From Pseudolysobacter sp964466115 (lineage in GTDB: Bacteria; Pseudomonadota; Gammaproteobacteria; Xanthomonadales; Rhodanobacteraceae), in assembly GCA_964466115.1 (NCBI GenBank), contig CAYXMH010000002.1, positions 1 to 64,000 of the forward strand: 64,000 bases of DNA, written 5' to 3'. Positions 41,062 through 49,912 of this stretch are shown one piece after another. Under the pieces are notes generated by a model. It saw only the letters and a list, made by a program, of their open reading frames with translations. It did no database searches and was not told where the DNA came from. Made by a program: the position numbers and the translations under genes. Numbering within the stretch: position 1 is the stretch's first letter; each line of letters begins with the position of its first letter.

Positions 41062-41355
41062 ATGAACCCTACCGAACTCGATGCAGCTGTGTTGCAACGC
41101 CTGCTAAGCCATTTAGATCAGCGCAAGGACGTGCAAAACATCGATTTGATGATCAGCGCCGGTTTTTGCCGCAATTGCTTGGCCGATTGGTACCGCGAAG
41201 CGGCCGCCGCTAGTGGCCAAGAAATAAGCCGCGACGAAGCGCGCGAACGCATCTATGGCATGCCGTTTCCGGAATGGAAAGCGAAATATCAAAAAGAAGC
41301 GACCCCTGAGCAACTGACCGCGTTTGCCGCTGCGCAAAAATTCCACGCAAAATAG
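41062..41355 (+). CDS. DUF1244 family protein
   Basis: 97 residues. It contains HLDQRKDVQNIDLMISAGFCRNCLADWYREAA, then ERIYGMPFPEWKAKYQ, the motif set of DUF1244, with two cysteines in FCRNC. Cytoplasmic, function unknown. GGAG lies 10 bases before the ATG. Confidence 0.92.
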   Translation: MNPTELDAAVLQRLLSHLDQRKDVQNIDLMISAGFCRNCLADWYREAAAASGQEISRDEARERIYGMPFPEWKAKYQKEATPEQLTAFAAAQKFHAK

Positions 41356-41360
41356 AATAG

Positions 41361-42539
41361 CTAGTTCGCGGCGCACACCCGCTGGATATCCGCGTAACCG
41401 TTACTCTCACTACCAGCACCACATCCAGGACAATTGACATCGCGCGACAACCGCAATTCGCGAAAACTTCCCGCTAACGCGTCGTAGCAAAGCAATCGAC
41501 CCATCAAGGGCGACCCAATTCCCAACAACAATTTGACCGCTTCGTTGGCTTGCAATAAGCCGATAATCCCCGGTAACACGCCAAGCACACCGGCCTGCGC
41601 GCAATTCGGTGCATCTTCGGCAGCGGGTGGTTCTGGAAATAAACATCGATAGCAAGGAGATTCGACCACGCGTGGATCGAATACGCTGACCTGGCCGCTG
41701 AAGCGGTGCACGGCTCCGTAGATCAATGGCAACCCAAGGCGCCTAGAAGCGGCATTCAACAAATAGCGAGTTGGAAAATTATCGGCGCCGTCGATGACCA
41801 AATCGTGCCCAGCCAGTAGTGCTTCGACATTCTCTGCCTGCAACCGTTGCGGCTTTGCTTCAATGCGAATGCTTGGATTCAATGCATTCAATGCCATTTG
41901 CGCCGATTCGGTTTTCAGCATGCCGACTCGCGCATCGATATGCAGCACTTGCCGTTGCAGGTTGCTGCGATCAACTCGATCGTCATCGATCAGGGTAAGT
42001 GTGCCGACCCCGGCCGCCGCAAGGTACAGTGCGGCGGGCGAACCGAGTCCACCGGCGCCAATCAGAGCGACCCGAGCCTGCGCCAGTTTCATCTGCCCCG
42101 CAACGCCCACTTCCGGCAAGCGCAAATGCCGCGAATAGCGTTCGGTGGCATCACTGTCCAAAGAACCATAAGAAACCGGCAATCCTTCTGCGCACCAACG
42201 CCTAAAACCACCGGTCATTGAGGCGACGTTAAAATAACCAAGCTTATGCAATGCATCGGCCGCCAATAAGGATCGGGTGCCACCGCCGCACATGGTAATG
42301 ATCTCGCACGTAGAGTCGGGCACCATTTCCGAAATCCGCGATTCCAAATCGCCGCGCGAAAGCCCAAGTGCCCCCGCCGCAAAGCCGGCCGCGCGTTCTC
42401 CTTCTTCCCGCACATCAAGCAATAGCGCACCATCGGCCTGACGCGCCAGAGCCTGTTGCGGCGTCAATTGCGGAACGCGGTTGGCGAGGTCGGCCAACAA
42501 CGCGCTTCGTGCGCGCGCCTTTTCTTCGGTTTGATCCAT
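41361..42539 (-). CDS. moeB: MoeB/ThiF-type adenylyltransferase with N-terminal rhodanese
   Basis: 392 residues. An N-terminal rhodanese domain (~25-125) has the active Cys84 in IITMCGGGTRS. The E1-like domain (~130-375) has YSRHLRLPEVGVAGQMKL, the nucleotide loop VALIGAGGLGSPAALYLAAAG, and Zn-binding pairs SPCYRC and VNCPGCGAG. It adenylates the C-terminus of MoaD or ThiS; the rhodanese can supply persulfide sulfur. In eukaryotic MOCS3/Uba4 the rhodanese is C-terminal. It is the last gene of the mobA-moeA-moeB group. Confidence 0.93.
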   Translation of the reverse strand: MDQTEEKARARSALLADLANRVPQLTPQQALARQADGALLLDVREEGERAAGFAAGALGLSRGDLESRISEMVPDSTCEIITMCGGGTRSLLAADALHKLGYFNVASMTGGFRRWCAEGLPVSYGSLDSDATERYSRHLRLPEVGVAGQMKLAQARVALIGAGGLGSPAALYLAAAGVGTLTLIDDDRVDRSNLQRQVLHIDARVGMLKTESAQMALNALNPSIRIEAKPQRLQAENVEALLAGHDLVIDGADNFPTRYLLNAASRRLGLPLIYGAVHRFSGQVSVFDPRVVESPCYRCLFPEPPAAEDAPNCAQAGVLGVLPGIIGLLQANEAVKLLLGIGSPLMGRLLCYDALAGSFRELRLSRDVNCPGCGAGSESNGYADIQRVCAAN

Positions 42540-42551
42540 AGTGACCTGGGC

Positions 42552-42574
42552 TTAGGGTGGGTTTTTAGCTCACC
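42552..42574. repeat. Short hairpin repeat between moeA and moeB
   Basis: GGTGGG with a TTTTTAG centre and CTCACC, related to the GGTGGGCTT-AGCCCACC repeats at 54213 and 56767. It lies in the 69-bp gap between the two genes. Confidence 0.5.
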
Positions 42575-42608
42575 GCATCCTTTAAGGATAGAAGAATTCG
42601 GAACCAAT

Positions 42609-43835
42609 TTACCCTCTCAATGGCAACACTTCCACTACACCACCTTGCTGAAAATCGCTTATTTGCTCCGGCAGTACGATCAATCCATCGGTTTCGGCCA
42701 CACTGCGCAATACGCCGGAGCCCTGATTCGAAAAAGGCCGCGCCCAAAGCACTCCTTCTTCATCGAAGTGCAATACGGCTCGCTGGAAATCGGTGCGCCC
42801 CGACGATTTGTGGATGGTGCCCTCCAACCGAGCACGCCACGGTTTAATGCCGATGTGACGGCATCCGCAAAGTGTATCCAATGCCGACCGCACCAACGTA
42901 AGAAACGTGGCGATGCCGGATACTGGATTGCCGGGCAGCGCGAACACCAAAGCGCGGTCGACCTCGCCGAACAAAAACGGCATGCCTGGCTTAATGCGTA
43001 CTTTCCATAAATAAATTTTACCAATTTCTTGCAACAAACTTGGCAAAAAGTCCGCCTCACCCGCCGACACGCCGCCGCTGGTCAAAACGATATCGGCCTC
43101 GCCTGCCGCGCTCAGCAAACGGGTGCGAAGTTGTTCTGGGTTATCGCTCACGTGTTCATGGCGCAGCGATTCGACGCCGTACTGCTGCAACAATGCGCCT
43201 ATGCTGTAGCGATTGCTGTCGTAGATCTGACCCGAGCGCAGCTCCTGGCCTGGAGCAATCAATTCATCACCGGTGGTCAACAGGACCGCACGCAAACCTC
43301 GTGTAACGCAAAGGTTTATCCGCCCCAACTCGGCCAAAACACCAAGCTCGGCCGGGCCAATCTTAGTACCGCGCGGCAATGCCAAGTCCCCAGTCCGGTA
43401 ATCTTCACCGACAGGACGTGTGTTTTCGCGAGCCCGGTGACCCGACCCGATCCAAACCCGATCCCCCGCCACCCGCACCGATTCTTTTATTACCACGGTA
43501 TCGGCGCCTGGCGGTAATGGCGCGCCGGTGGTGATCCGCACACATTCGCGGCTGGCAATCGGAACTGACGTTGCCGTACCTGCATACATCTGGCCGATCA
43601 ACCTGAAATCAATTTCATCGGACTGTGATAAATCAGCCGCGCGCACGGCATAACCGTCCATGGCGGAATTGGCAAACCCCGGCACATCGCGTAGCGCGAA
43701 TATGTCTTCCGCCACTACCCGGCCCAGAGCATCATCCAACGCGATCACCTGCGAATCCAATTGACGTTTTGCGCAGACCTCGATCAGCAGGGCACGTGCA
43801 TCTAATACGCTAAGTCGAGTTGGAAAATCGCCCAA
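42609..43835 (-). CDS. moeA: Molybdopterin molybdenumtransferase MoeA
   Basis: Homology begins at LSVLDARALL (codons 49 onward in the longest frame); motifs VPGFANSAMDGYAVR, ITTGAPLPPGADTVV, LTTGDELIAPG, IVLTSGGVSAGE and FALPGNPVSGIATF are standard. It inserts Mo into adenylated molybdopterin. The frame is open to 43958, but that part is a repeat element (43863-43997), and its product (RTHPHPNLPPSRGKE) is unlike MoeA. I place the start at a TTG at 43835, giving 408 residues; the ATGs at 43919/43922, inside the repeat, remain possible. Confidence 0.85.
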   Translation of the reverse strand: MGDFPTRLSVLDARALLIEVCAKRQLDSQVIALDDALGRVVAEDIFALRDVPGFANSAMDGYAVRAADLSQSDEIDFRLIGQMYAGTATSVPIASRECVRITTGAPLPPGADTVVIKESVRVAGDRVWIGSGHRARENTRPVGEDYRTGDLALPRGTKIGPAELGVLAELGRINLCVTRGLRAVLLTTGDELIAPGQELRSGQIYDSNRYSIGALLQQYGVESLRHEHVSDNPEQLRTRLLSAAGEADIVLTSGGVSAGEADFLPSLLQEIGKIYLWKVRIKPGMPFLFGEVDRALVFALPGNPVSGIATFLTLVRSALDTLCGCRHIGIKPWRARLEGTIHKSSGRTDFQRAVLHFDEEGVLWARPFSNQGSGVLRSVAETDGLIVLPEQISDFQQGGVVEVLPLRG

Positions 43836-43862
43836 CGTTTCCGCGGTTTTTAAGTTCGCGCA

Positions 43863-43997
43863 CTCCTTCCCCCTTGAGGGGGGAAGGTTGGGATGGGGGT
43901 GGGTTCGAAGCGTAGCCATCATGCGCTCCGTAAGCTGTGATACCGCAGACACCTCCACCAGCGCGCGTAGCGCGCTGACTCCCCCCTCAAGGGGGAG
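43863..43997. repeat. 135-bp palindrome-ended repeat element, copy 1
   Basis: The element begins and ends with C-rich palindromes (CTCCTTCCCCCTTGAGGGGG and CCCCCTCAAGGGGGAG). Internally it has GCGCGCGTAGCGCGC and TACGGAGCGCATGA (on the reverse strand). It closely matches copy 2 at 60291-60517 after reverse complementing. It sits between mobA and moeA; an ATG of the element opens a frame into moeA. Confidence 0.8.
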
Positions 43998-44021
43998 TAG
44001 GAAAGACGAAGGAAATCGCTG

Positions 44022-44627
44022 CTATATAGAGTGATCATGATCAATCGCTTCGTAAGAAATGAAATCAGCCACAGCATTTAAATTGGTGAACGCAAAACGC
44101 TCGTCCGAAAAATTCACTTCTGCTATTCCAGCATTATCCTGGAATTGCCATACCGGGACATTGTCATGCAGGGCCTGCATTGCCGTTGACGCCAGCGTGC
44201 GCGAGTACAAAGCGAACAAAGGCTGACGGCGTATGCCATCATGCGCCACGGCACCGGTACCTTGCCGTGCCGATGCATATAAACGTGCGGCTAGATCTGA
44301 AGGAGGATTGGGGCAGTCAACCGGCACGGTTAAAACCCAATCATGATCTGCGTGCTCAAGCGCAGTAGCGATGCCGGCCAGCGGACCGCGAAATCCAGGG
44401 ACCCTATCGATTAAAACCGATGAATAGGCGCTGTACTCCTGCGTATGCCGATTCGCGCAGATCGATAAGGACGTAACTTGCGGCTTAATGGCAGCGATAA
44501 CCCACGCGATCAATGGCCGCCCAGACAGAAGCTCCAATCCTTTGTCGCGGCCGCCCAAGCGTAATCCGGCTCCACCGGCAAGAATGGCGGCACTGATTGC
44601 GGTTCTAGGCAATGGCGACGCGGCCAT
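44022..44627 (-). CDS. mobA: Molybdenum cofactor guanylyltransferase MobA
   Basis: 201 residues. The nucleotidyltransferase loop is SAAILAGGAGLRLGGRDKGL, followed by the DXXPG-type VLIDRVPGFRGPLAGIATAL and the metal site VLTVPVDCPNPP. It attaches GMP to Mo-molybdopterin to make bis-MGD, the cofactor of DMSO-reductase-type enzymes such as nitrate reductase. It begins 11 bp after der stops. Confidence 0.93.
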   Translation of the reverse strand: MAASPLPRTAISAAILAGGAGLRLGGRDKGLELLSGRPLIAWVIAAIKPQVTSLSICANRHTQEYSAYSSVLIDRVPGFRGPLAGIATALEHADHDWVLTVPVDCPNPPSDLAARLYASARQGTGAVAHDGIRRQPLFALYSRTLASTAMQALHDNVPVWQFQDNAGIAEVNFSDERFAFTNLNAVADFISYEAIDHDHSI

Positions 44628-44638
44628 AAAATTTTGCT

Positions 44639-46036
44639 TCAGCTTTTCCCGCGCACGAATTTCTTTAAACGCTGGCGTTTGCGCACTTGGCGCTCCGTAA
44701 GCTCGTTGGTGCGGCCTTCATAGGGATTTGCGCCGTCGCGGAATTCGATGCGAATCGGGGTGCCGACCAATCGAAAACGCTTACGAAAATAGTTCTCTAG
44801 ATAACGCCGATAGGAATCCGCCAGGTGCTTGGTACGCGAACCATGAATGATGATGGCGGGCGGATTGTGCCCACCCGGGTGCGCGTAGCGCAGTTTCGGG
44901 GCGTGCCCGCGCACCAGCGGCGGTTGATTCGATTCGTAGGCTTGAATCAATGCTCGTGTAAGCTCAGATGAGCTGAACTCGCGCATGGCCGAGGCATACG
45001 CAAGATCGATGCTTTTCATAAGCTCGGCAATGCCGGAGCCGTGCAGGGCGGACAAGAATAACGGCTTGGCATAGGCGACAAAATTCAGCTTGCGCTCCAA
45101 CGTCGCGCGGCACTGTTCGCGCGCGTAGGTATCCAAACCATCCCATTTGTTCACCGCGACAACCAACGCGCGCCCCGCCTCAAGCGCATGACCGATGATC
45201 GTAGCGTCTTGATCGGATACGCCCTCGTTGGCATCCAGCAGCAATACCACCACATGGGCAACTGCAATCGATTGCAGCGTTTTAATGACGCTGAATTTCT
45301 CGACCGCCTCTTCGACGCGCGCGCGGCGGCGAATACCTGCGGTGTCAATCAAGGTATAGCGTTTTCCGTCGCGCTCCAAGGGCACATGAATGGAATCGCG
45401 CGTGGTGCCGGCGATTTCCGAAACGATGACACGATTCTCGCCCAACAGGCGGTTGACCAAGGTCGATTTGCCGACATTGGGTCTCCCGACAATCGCCACG
45501 CGGATTCCGGTATTGGCGTCATTCAAATCATCCGTGGCGCTATCCGCAGGTAATTGCGCTTGCACGGCGGCAACCAATTGCACGATTCCGCGCGCGTGCG
45601 CCGCGGCGGTCAGCAGCATTTCCGGGACGCCTAAACGCGCGAATTCGGCAGTGATCGAATGCTCATCCAAGCCATCGATTTTGTTGATCACCAACCGCAT
45701 GGGTTTGTTCAAGCGGCGCAGATCCGCCATCACTTTTTGATCTTGCGGCAGTAAGCCGTCGCGTGCGTCAACGACAAACAACACCAAAGCCGCTTCTTCC
45801 ATCGCGATCAAGGCCTGGCGCTCACTGAGCGCGGCCATGCCCTCGTCGGAGCCGGTCAACCCGCCGGTATCGACCACGACAAACGGCTTTTCACCTTGGC
45901 GACACACGCCGTAATGGCGGTCGCGCGTAAGGCCGGACAGGTCCGCCACCAACGCATCACGCGAACGCGTGATGACGTTGAACAACGTGGATTTACCTAC
46001 ATTGGGACGCCCAACCAGTGCGACGACGGGTAACAT
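44639..46036 (-). CDS. der: Ribosome-associated GTPase Der (EngA)
   Basis: 465 residues with two tandem GTPase domains, the signature of Der: VALVGRPNVGKSTLFNVIT with DTGGLTG and NKID, then VAIVGRPNVGKSTLVNRLLG with DTAGIRRR and NKWD. The C-terminal KH-like domain ends VRKRQRLKKFVRGKS. It acts in 50S ribosome assembly. It starts 9 bp after bamB, as in E. coli. Confidence 0.98.
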   Translation of the reverse strand: MLPVVALVGRPNVGKSTLFNVITRSRDALVADLSGLTRDRHYGVCRQGEKPFVVVDTGGLTGSDEGMAALSERQALIAMEEAALVLFVVDARDGLLPQDQKVMADLRRLNKPMRLVINKIDGLDEHSITAEFARLGVPEMLLTAAAHARGIVQLVAAVQAQLPADSATDDLNDANTGIRVAIVGRPNVGKSTLVNRLLGENRVIVSEIAGTTRDSIHVPLERDGKRYTLIDTAGIRRRARVEEAVEKFSVIKTLQSIAVAHVVVLLLDANEGVSDQDATIIGHALEAGRALVVAVNKWDGLDTYAREQCRATLERKLNFVAYAKPLFLSALHGSGIAELMKSIDLAYASAMREFSSSELTRALIQAYESNQPPLVRGHAPKLRYAHPGGHNPPAIIIHGSRTKHLADSYRRYLENYFRKRFRLVGTPIRIEFRDGANPYEGRTNELTERQVRKRQRLKKFVRGKS

Positions 46037-46045
46037 CGTATGCGC

Positions 46046-47218
46046 TTATTGTTTGCTGATGCGATAAGCGCCGATTTCGCCATCGATATCTTCGACATAA
46101 ACGGTATCGCCAGCAACGGTCGGTGGTGCGGCGATCGCATTTTTACCTAAGCGTTGACGCGCCGCCAATTGACCGTCGCTGATGCGCAGCCAATGCACGT
46201 AACCTTCAACGTCGCCTAACACCAGGTAATCCCCTTGCACGCCCGGTGCGCTCAGCCAGCGGTATTCCAACGCGTCTTGTTTCCATATCGAGGAGCCACT
46301 GCGCCGATCCAGGGCCCAGACATTGGAATCCGCGTCGGCTATCTCGATCTGATCGGTTGAGACCGCAACACCGGTGTAGCTTGACATCTCGTGTGTCCAC
46401 AACGAACGACCGGAGGTGCTCAGCAAAGCGGTAATCTGACCGCGGTAACCGACCGCATAGACGATGCCGGAATCAACCGCAACCAACCCATCGACGTCGG
46501 ATAACCGTTCAACTTCGGTGCGGCCTTCCGCAGTGGCCAGTGTCTGCTCCCAAATGACGACGCCATCGGTCAAGCGCAAAGCCACTACCTTGCCTTTATC
46601 ATCCCCAGTAAACACCACTCCGTCGTGCACTACGGGTGGGCTGTTGCCGCGCAGACTCAACAATGGGACAGTGGAATGATCGTAGATCCATTTCCGTGAG
46701 CCGTCATTCGCATCGAGCCCATACAGACGTCCGTCATGGGTGCGCACGACAACGATGCCGTCACTAATGGCTGGTGCCGCAATCACCTCAGAAGAAACAT
46801 CCACCTGCCAACGCTGTGTTCCATCTTGGGCATTCACCGCCGCCACTTGGCCGTCTAAAGTGCCAACGACCAGCAAATTACCGGCAACGGCAGGACCGCC
46901 GGCGTAACGCAACGCGCCGCCTTTTTGCCATACGCGCTTGCCACTGAGGGCATCCAGCGCCACGAGATCCCCATTGGTGCTGCCCGCATAAAGGCGCCCA
47001 TCGGCAAAAGCCGGAGCAAGGCGGACACCCGATTTCTGCGCCCCTTTGCCGACCCGCGCGCCCCAGAGTTTCTCTACCTTCACCGTTGGCGCAAACTCGA
47101 CCAGCGCTTTGGGCGGCTCGATGTTCTCTTTCGAGGGGTTATTAACGAGATTTTTGATCGCTGTGCAACCGGCGCTTAAACTGAACGCCACCGCCAGCAC
47201 TAACACACGTTTATTCAT
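46046..47218 (-). CDS. bamB: Outer-membrane assembly lipoprotein BamB
   Basis: 390 residues. Lipoprotein signal with Cys in AFSLSAGCTA. The mature protein is an eight-bladed beta-propeller of PQQ-like repeats (GDLVALDALSGKRVWQ, GQVAAVNAQDGTQRWQ, GRLYGLDANDGSRKWIYD). It binds BamA on the periplasmic side. It overlaps the yfgM stop by 4 bp (ATGA). Confidence 0.97.
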   Translation of the reverse strand: MNKRVLVLAVAFSLSAGCTAIKNLVNNPSKENIEPPKALVEFAPTVKVEKLWGARVGKGAQKSGVRLAPAFADGRLYAGSTNGDLVALDALSGKRVWQKGGALRYAGGPAVAGNLLVVGTLDGQVAAVNAQDGTQRWQVDVSSEVIAAPAISDGIVVVRTHDGRLYGLDANDGSRKWIYDHSTVPLLSLRGNSPPVVHDGVVFTGDDKGKVVALRLTDGVVIWEQTLATAEGRTEVERLSDVDGLVAVDSGIVYAVGYRGQITALLSTSGRSLWTHEMSSYTGVAVSTDQIEIADADSNVWALDRRSGSSIWKQDALEYRWLSAPGVQGDYLVLGDVEGYVHWLRISDGQLAARQRLGKNAIAAPPTVAGDTVYVEDIDGEIGAYRISKQ

Positions 47219-47862
47219 GAGCCTTGTTTCTCTCCACCCAAATCATTGAGTTTCATCTCGACTTGCGCGCGATTGGGGGAATTCGCGTCGAGGTTGGTGA
47301 GCGTTTCGGTGTAAGCGCCTTTGGCCTCATCGCGACGGCCAAGCGCCATTAACGCATCCCCGCGCAATTCTTGGATCTGCGCAGCATTTCCGTCCTGGGG
47401 TAATTGATCCAGCGTCTTAAGCGCCACCTCAAAATTGCCCAGACCCATGTCCAGCTGCGCCAGCCGCATTCCGGTTAAGGCTTTAAGCGCCGGTTCCGAT
47501 GCATGCTGATAGGCCCATTCCATCGCTTCGTGCGCGGCTTCTTTCTCGCCGCGGGTCAACGCCGCATTGGTTTGCCGCATTGCTGCAAATAAGGCATAGG
47601 GGGTATCGGCGTAATCGCTGCGCAATTTTTGCGCGACGGTATTGACCGCGTCCCATTCTTTCTTATCGAATTTTTCAGTCAGCACCTGGAATTGGATCGC
47701 AGCCTCAACGGAATGTTGCGCATGATGCGATCGCCATTGATTCCAGCCAAAGATCAGCAGAAAACCGATTCCGATGCCGACCAAGATGGCAAGACCGTTT
47801 TCGCGCAACCATTTCTGTACCAACTCGCCTTGCTCGTGTTCGTCTAGTACTTCAAAAGCCAT
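47215..47862 (-). CDS. yfgM: YfgM, SecYEG/periplasmic chaperone TPR protein
   Basis: 215 residues: a cytoplasmic start (DEHEQGELVQKWLRENG), one helix (LAILVGIGIGFLLIFGWNQW) and a periplasmic TPR domain (LAQLDMGLGNFEVALKTLDQLP, LRGDALMALGRRDEAKGAYTETL). In E. coli YfgM binds the SecYEG translocon and PpiD. AGGTGA precedes the ATG. Its usual neighbours ispG and hisS are not upstream here. Confidence 0.92.
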   Translation of the reverse strand: MAFEVLDEHEQGELVQKWLRENGLAILVGIGIGFLLIFGWNQWRSHHAQHSVEAAIQFQVLTEKFDKKEWDAVNTVAQKLRSDYADTPYALFAAMRQTNAALTRGEKEAAHEAMEWAYQHASEPALKALTGMRLAQLDMGLGNFEVALKTLDQLPQDGNAAQIQELRGDALMALGRRDEAKGAYTETLTNLDANSPNRAQVEMKLNDLGGEKQGS

Positions 47863-47990
47863 GTTTCACCTAAAAATGATGTCTGATTTCGTTCGATTGC
47901 AGGGCCCCGCCGCTACACGGCCAAAACCGCCGAAGCAAAACCGGTAGGTTATCAGGAACCGCGCTTTATTGCGTAATTTTGTGCCGGCCT

Positions 47991-49133
47991 TCAGTAATTG
48001 GCGTTGGCTGGTGCAGCGGTATCGCCGGTGAATAGCTTGAAATGCGCGACATTGGCGTGCCGATACGGGGTTAAGTCTACTACCTTGCCATCCGCCTCGA
48101 GCAGCGCGCCGTTGGCATTACCGATGCGGATCAGCAACGGCTTAGAGCTGTGAAACTCATGCGCACTGCCAGCCGCAAGCATTCCATATTCCAAGCGCTT
48201 ACCCTCGCTATCAAAAATCTCCACCCAGCTGGCTTCACTGAAACTTAACCGAACGCTGTGCATGGGCTGATTATCCGATGCCTCATCGTTGGCAGCGTCC
48301 GTTGCCGTATTTGGCGTGGGTGCATTGGATGACGAAAAAGGGGCCATTGAGGCTAGCAACGGTGCTTCGTCCTTGGCATTAGTATTGGATGACATGACGT
48401 CGGCACTCGTTTCACCGTTATCCGCGGCATGCGGATTGACGTCGCTCGAACCGATTTGTGGCTGACCTGGCATGCGCTTAAAGTCGATCGGTTGTGACGT
48501 ATCCAAAGATGCCCAACGACCAAAGTTTTGCTCCAGCCCGCCGCGAAATGCCAGCCAAACCGTCGGCACGATAATCACCGCGGTTAAGATGAGGTACACA
48601 ACAGGGACGGAATAACGCTGATACAAATAACGCGAATGGGAAATGGTTCCGGTCGTAACCAAGGGCGGCGCTTCGATGGCGTGCCGCGTCAACACTGGCT
48701 CGATCAACGTCTGCGGTAGATCGAGCAGGCGCAAATAACACTGCAAATAGCCACGTAAATACACTTGATGTGGTATGCGCTCGTACGCATCCGCTTCGAT
48801 CGCCTGCACCACAGCCAACGGCAAGCGCAATTGATTAGCCACATCCTGTGCGCTCAAACCGCGCACTTCACGTCCCGCACGCAAGCGTCCACCCAGCGAC
48901 TCAACGGCTGCAAAGCCCCCCTCCGAAGGAACCGCTCGATTTATCGTATCCGCAGGTGAAGTATCTTCGATGGTCGATTTTGACGGCGTTTCGGGTTCTA
49001 TTTCGCTTCGGGCTATCATTGGAGCGGTTTCCGTTACAAAAGCAAAACTTAGCTGATCGTCGTTAAAAGTCGCTGACTCAGGGGTTGATGCCCCCGCTAC
49101 TGGGTCGGTATGACCGGTTAACCGTGCAGTCAT
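47991..49133 (-). CDS. rodZ: Cell-shape protein RodZ
   Basis: 380 residues. An N-terminal Xre-type HTH (LGGRLRAGREVRGLSAQDVANQLRLPLAVVQAIEADAYERIP, HQVYLRGYLQCYLRLL, ~80-150), a membrane helix (VPVVYLILTAVIIVPTVWLAF), an acidic/Ser/Thr-rich linker and the DUF4115 domain (VRLSFSEASWVEIFDSEGKRLEYGML). It links MreB to the membrane. The first ~75 residues are an extra acidic leader. The start overlaps the pilF stop by 4 bp. Confidence 0.95.
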   Translation of the reverse strand: MTARLTGHTDPVAGASTPESATFNDDQLSFAFVTETAPMIARSEIEPETPSKSTIEDTSPADTINRAVPSEGGFAAVESLGGRLRAGREVRGLSAQDVANQLRLPLAVVQAIEADAYERIPHQVYLRGYLQCYLRLLDLPQTLIEPVLTRHAIEAPPLVTTGTISHSRYLYQRYSVPVVYLILTAVIIVPTVWLAFRGGLEQNFGRWASLDTSQPIDFKRMPGQPQIGSSDVNPHAADNGETSADVMSSNTNAKDEAPLLASMAPFSSSNAPTPNTATDAANDEASDNQPMHSVRLSFSEASWVEIFDSEGKRLEYGMLAAGSAHEFHSSKPLLIRIGNANGALLEADGKVVDLTPYRHANVAHFKLFTGDTAAPANANY

Positions 49134-49912
49134 GAGGAAGGCCCCCTTCCCTCCAAATCCAATCCCCGAGCCTGCTGCGAATCGGGGTATTGGCTACGTA
49201 AACGTTCTGCGTAATCGCGTGCCGCGTCGGCATTACCGAGCTTAAGCTCGATTTCGCGGCCTAAGCCTAAGGCAGACGGACTTGACTGTCCAAGGCTTTC
49301 GTATCGCTGTAAAAATGCACGGGCGTGGAAATTATCATTTTTTTTATACAAAATGCTAGCCAGCTGAATCAACGATTCACCGTTACTCGGGTTGATCTCC
49401 AGTGCCTTGCGGAAATTCGCTTCGGCTTTATCCAAATTGCCATTGAGAAGCAGGCACGTTCCGGCATTGGTATAGGCCACTTCCAGCGTTTTGTAGAAGG
49501 GATCGGCAATCGCCCGGTCAAAGTACTTCGCCGCTTGGTCCAGCTTGCCCAATTTGCATAAAAAGGTTCCGTAATTGTTGTTGACCGCGCCATTTTTGGG
49601 AGCGAGTTCAGCCGCACGCCTGTAGTGCTCCTCGGCATTTTTTGGATCGTTGATGCGCTCGTACAAAACCGCGATGACGGTGTGAGCATCCGGGAAACTC
49701 GGATCGTATTTCAAGGCTTTTTGCAGTTTTTCCAAAGCCAGCTCCAGCTTGCCTTGCTCCATGTAGCGCTGCCCTAACTGGACATGCACTTCGGCCGACT
49801 CGCGCGGATCATTGGCCTGATCGCCTTTATTATGAGGAGCGGATGCGCCGCAGCCGCTCAGTGCCAAAATCGCAAAGAAAGTAAAAAAGCAAGAAAGAAA
49901 ACTATGCCGCAT
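49130..49912 (-). CDS. pilF: Type IV pilus pilotin PilF/PilW
   Basis: 260 residues from the ATG at 49912, which overlaps the end of rlmN by 11 bp. Lipoprotein signal (FAILALSGCGAS) then TPR repeats (AEVHVQLGQRYMEQGKLELALEKLQKALKYDP, AEEHYRRAAELAPKNGAVNNNYGTFLCKLG, AEANFRKALEINPSNGESL). It helps the PilQ secretin assemble in the outer membrane. Position between rlmN and rodZ is the family norm. Confidence 0.93.
   Translation of the reverse strand: MRHSFLSCFFTFFAILALSGCGASAPHNKGDQANDPRESAEVHVQLGQRYMEQGKLELALEKLQKALKYDPSFPDAHTVIAVLYERINDPKNAEEHYRRAAELAPKNGAVNNNYGTFLCKLGKLDQAAKYFDRAIADPFYKTLEVAYTNAGTCLLLNGNLDKAEANFRKALEINPSNGESLIQLASILYKKNDNFHARAFLQRYESLGQSSPSALGLGREIELKLGNADAARDYAERLRSQYPDSQQARGLDLEGRGPSS

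Noticed and set aside
44031..44044. Fnr-like sequence GTGATCATGATCAA at the end of mobA
   Set aside because: It lies in the last mobA codons (AIDHDH), where such bases arise from coding constraints, and no -10 is found at the proper distance towards moeA.
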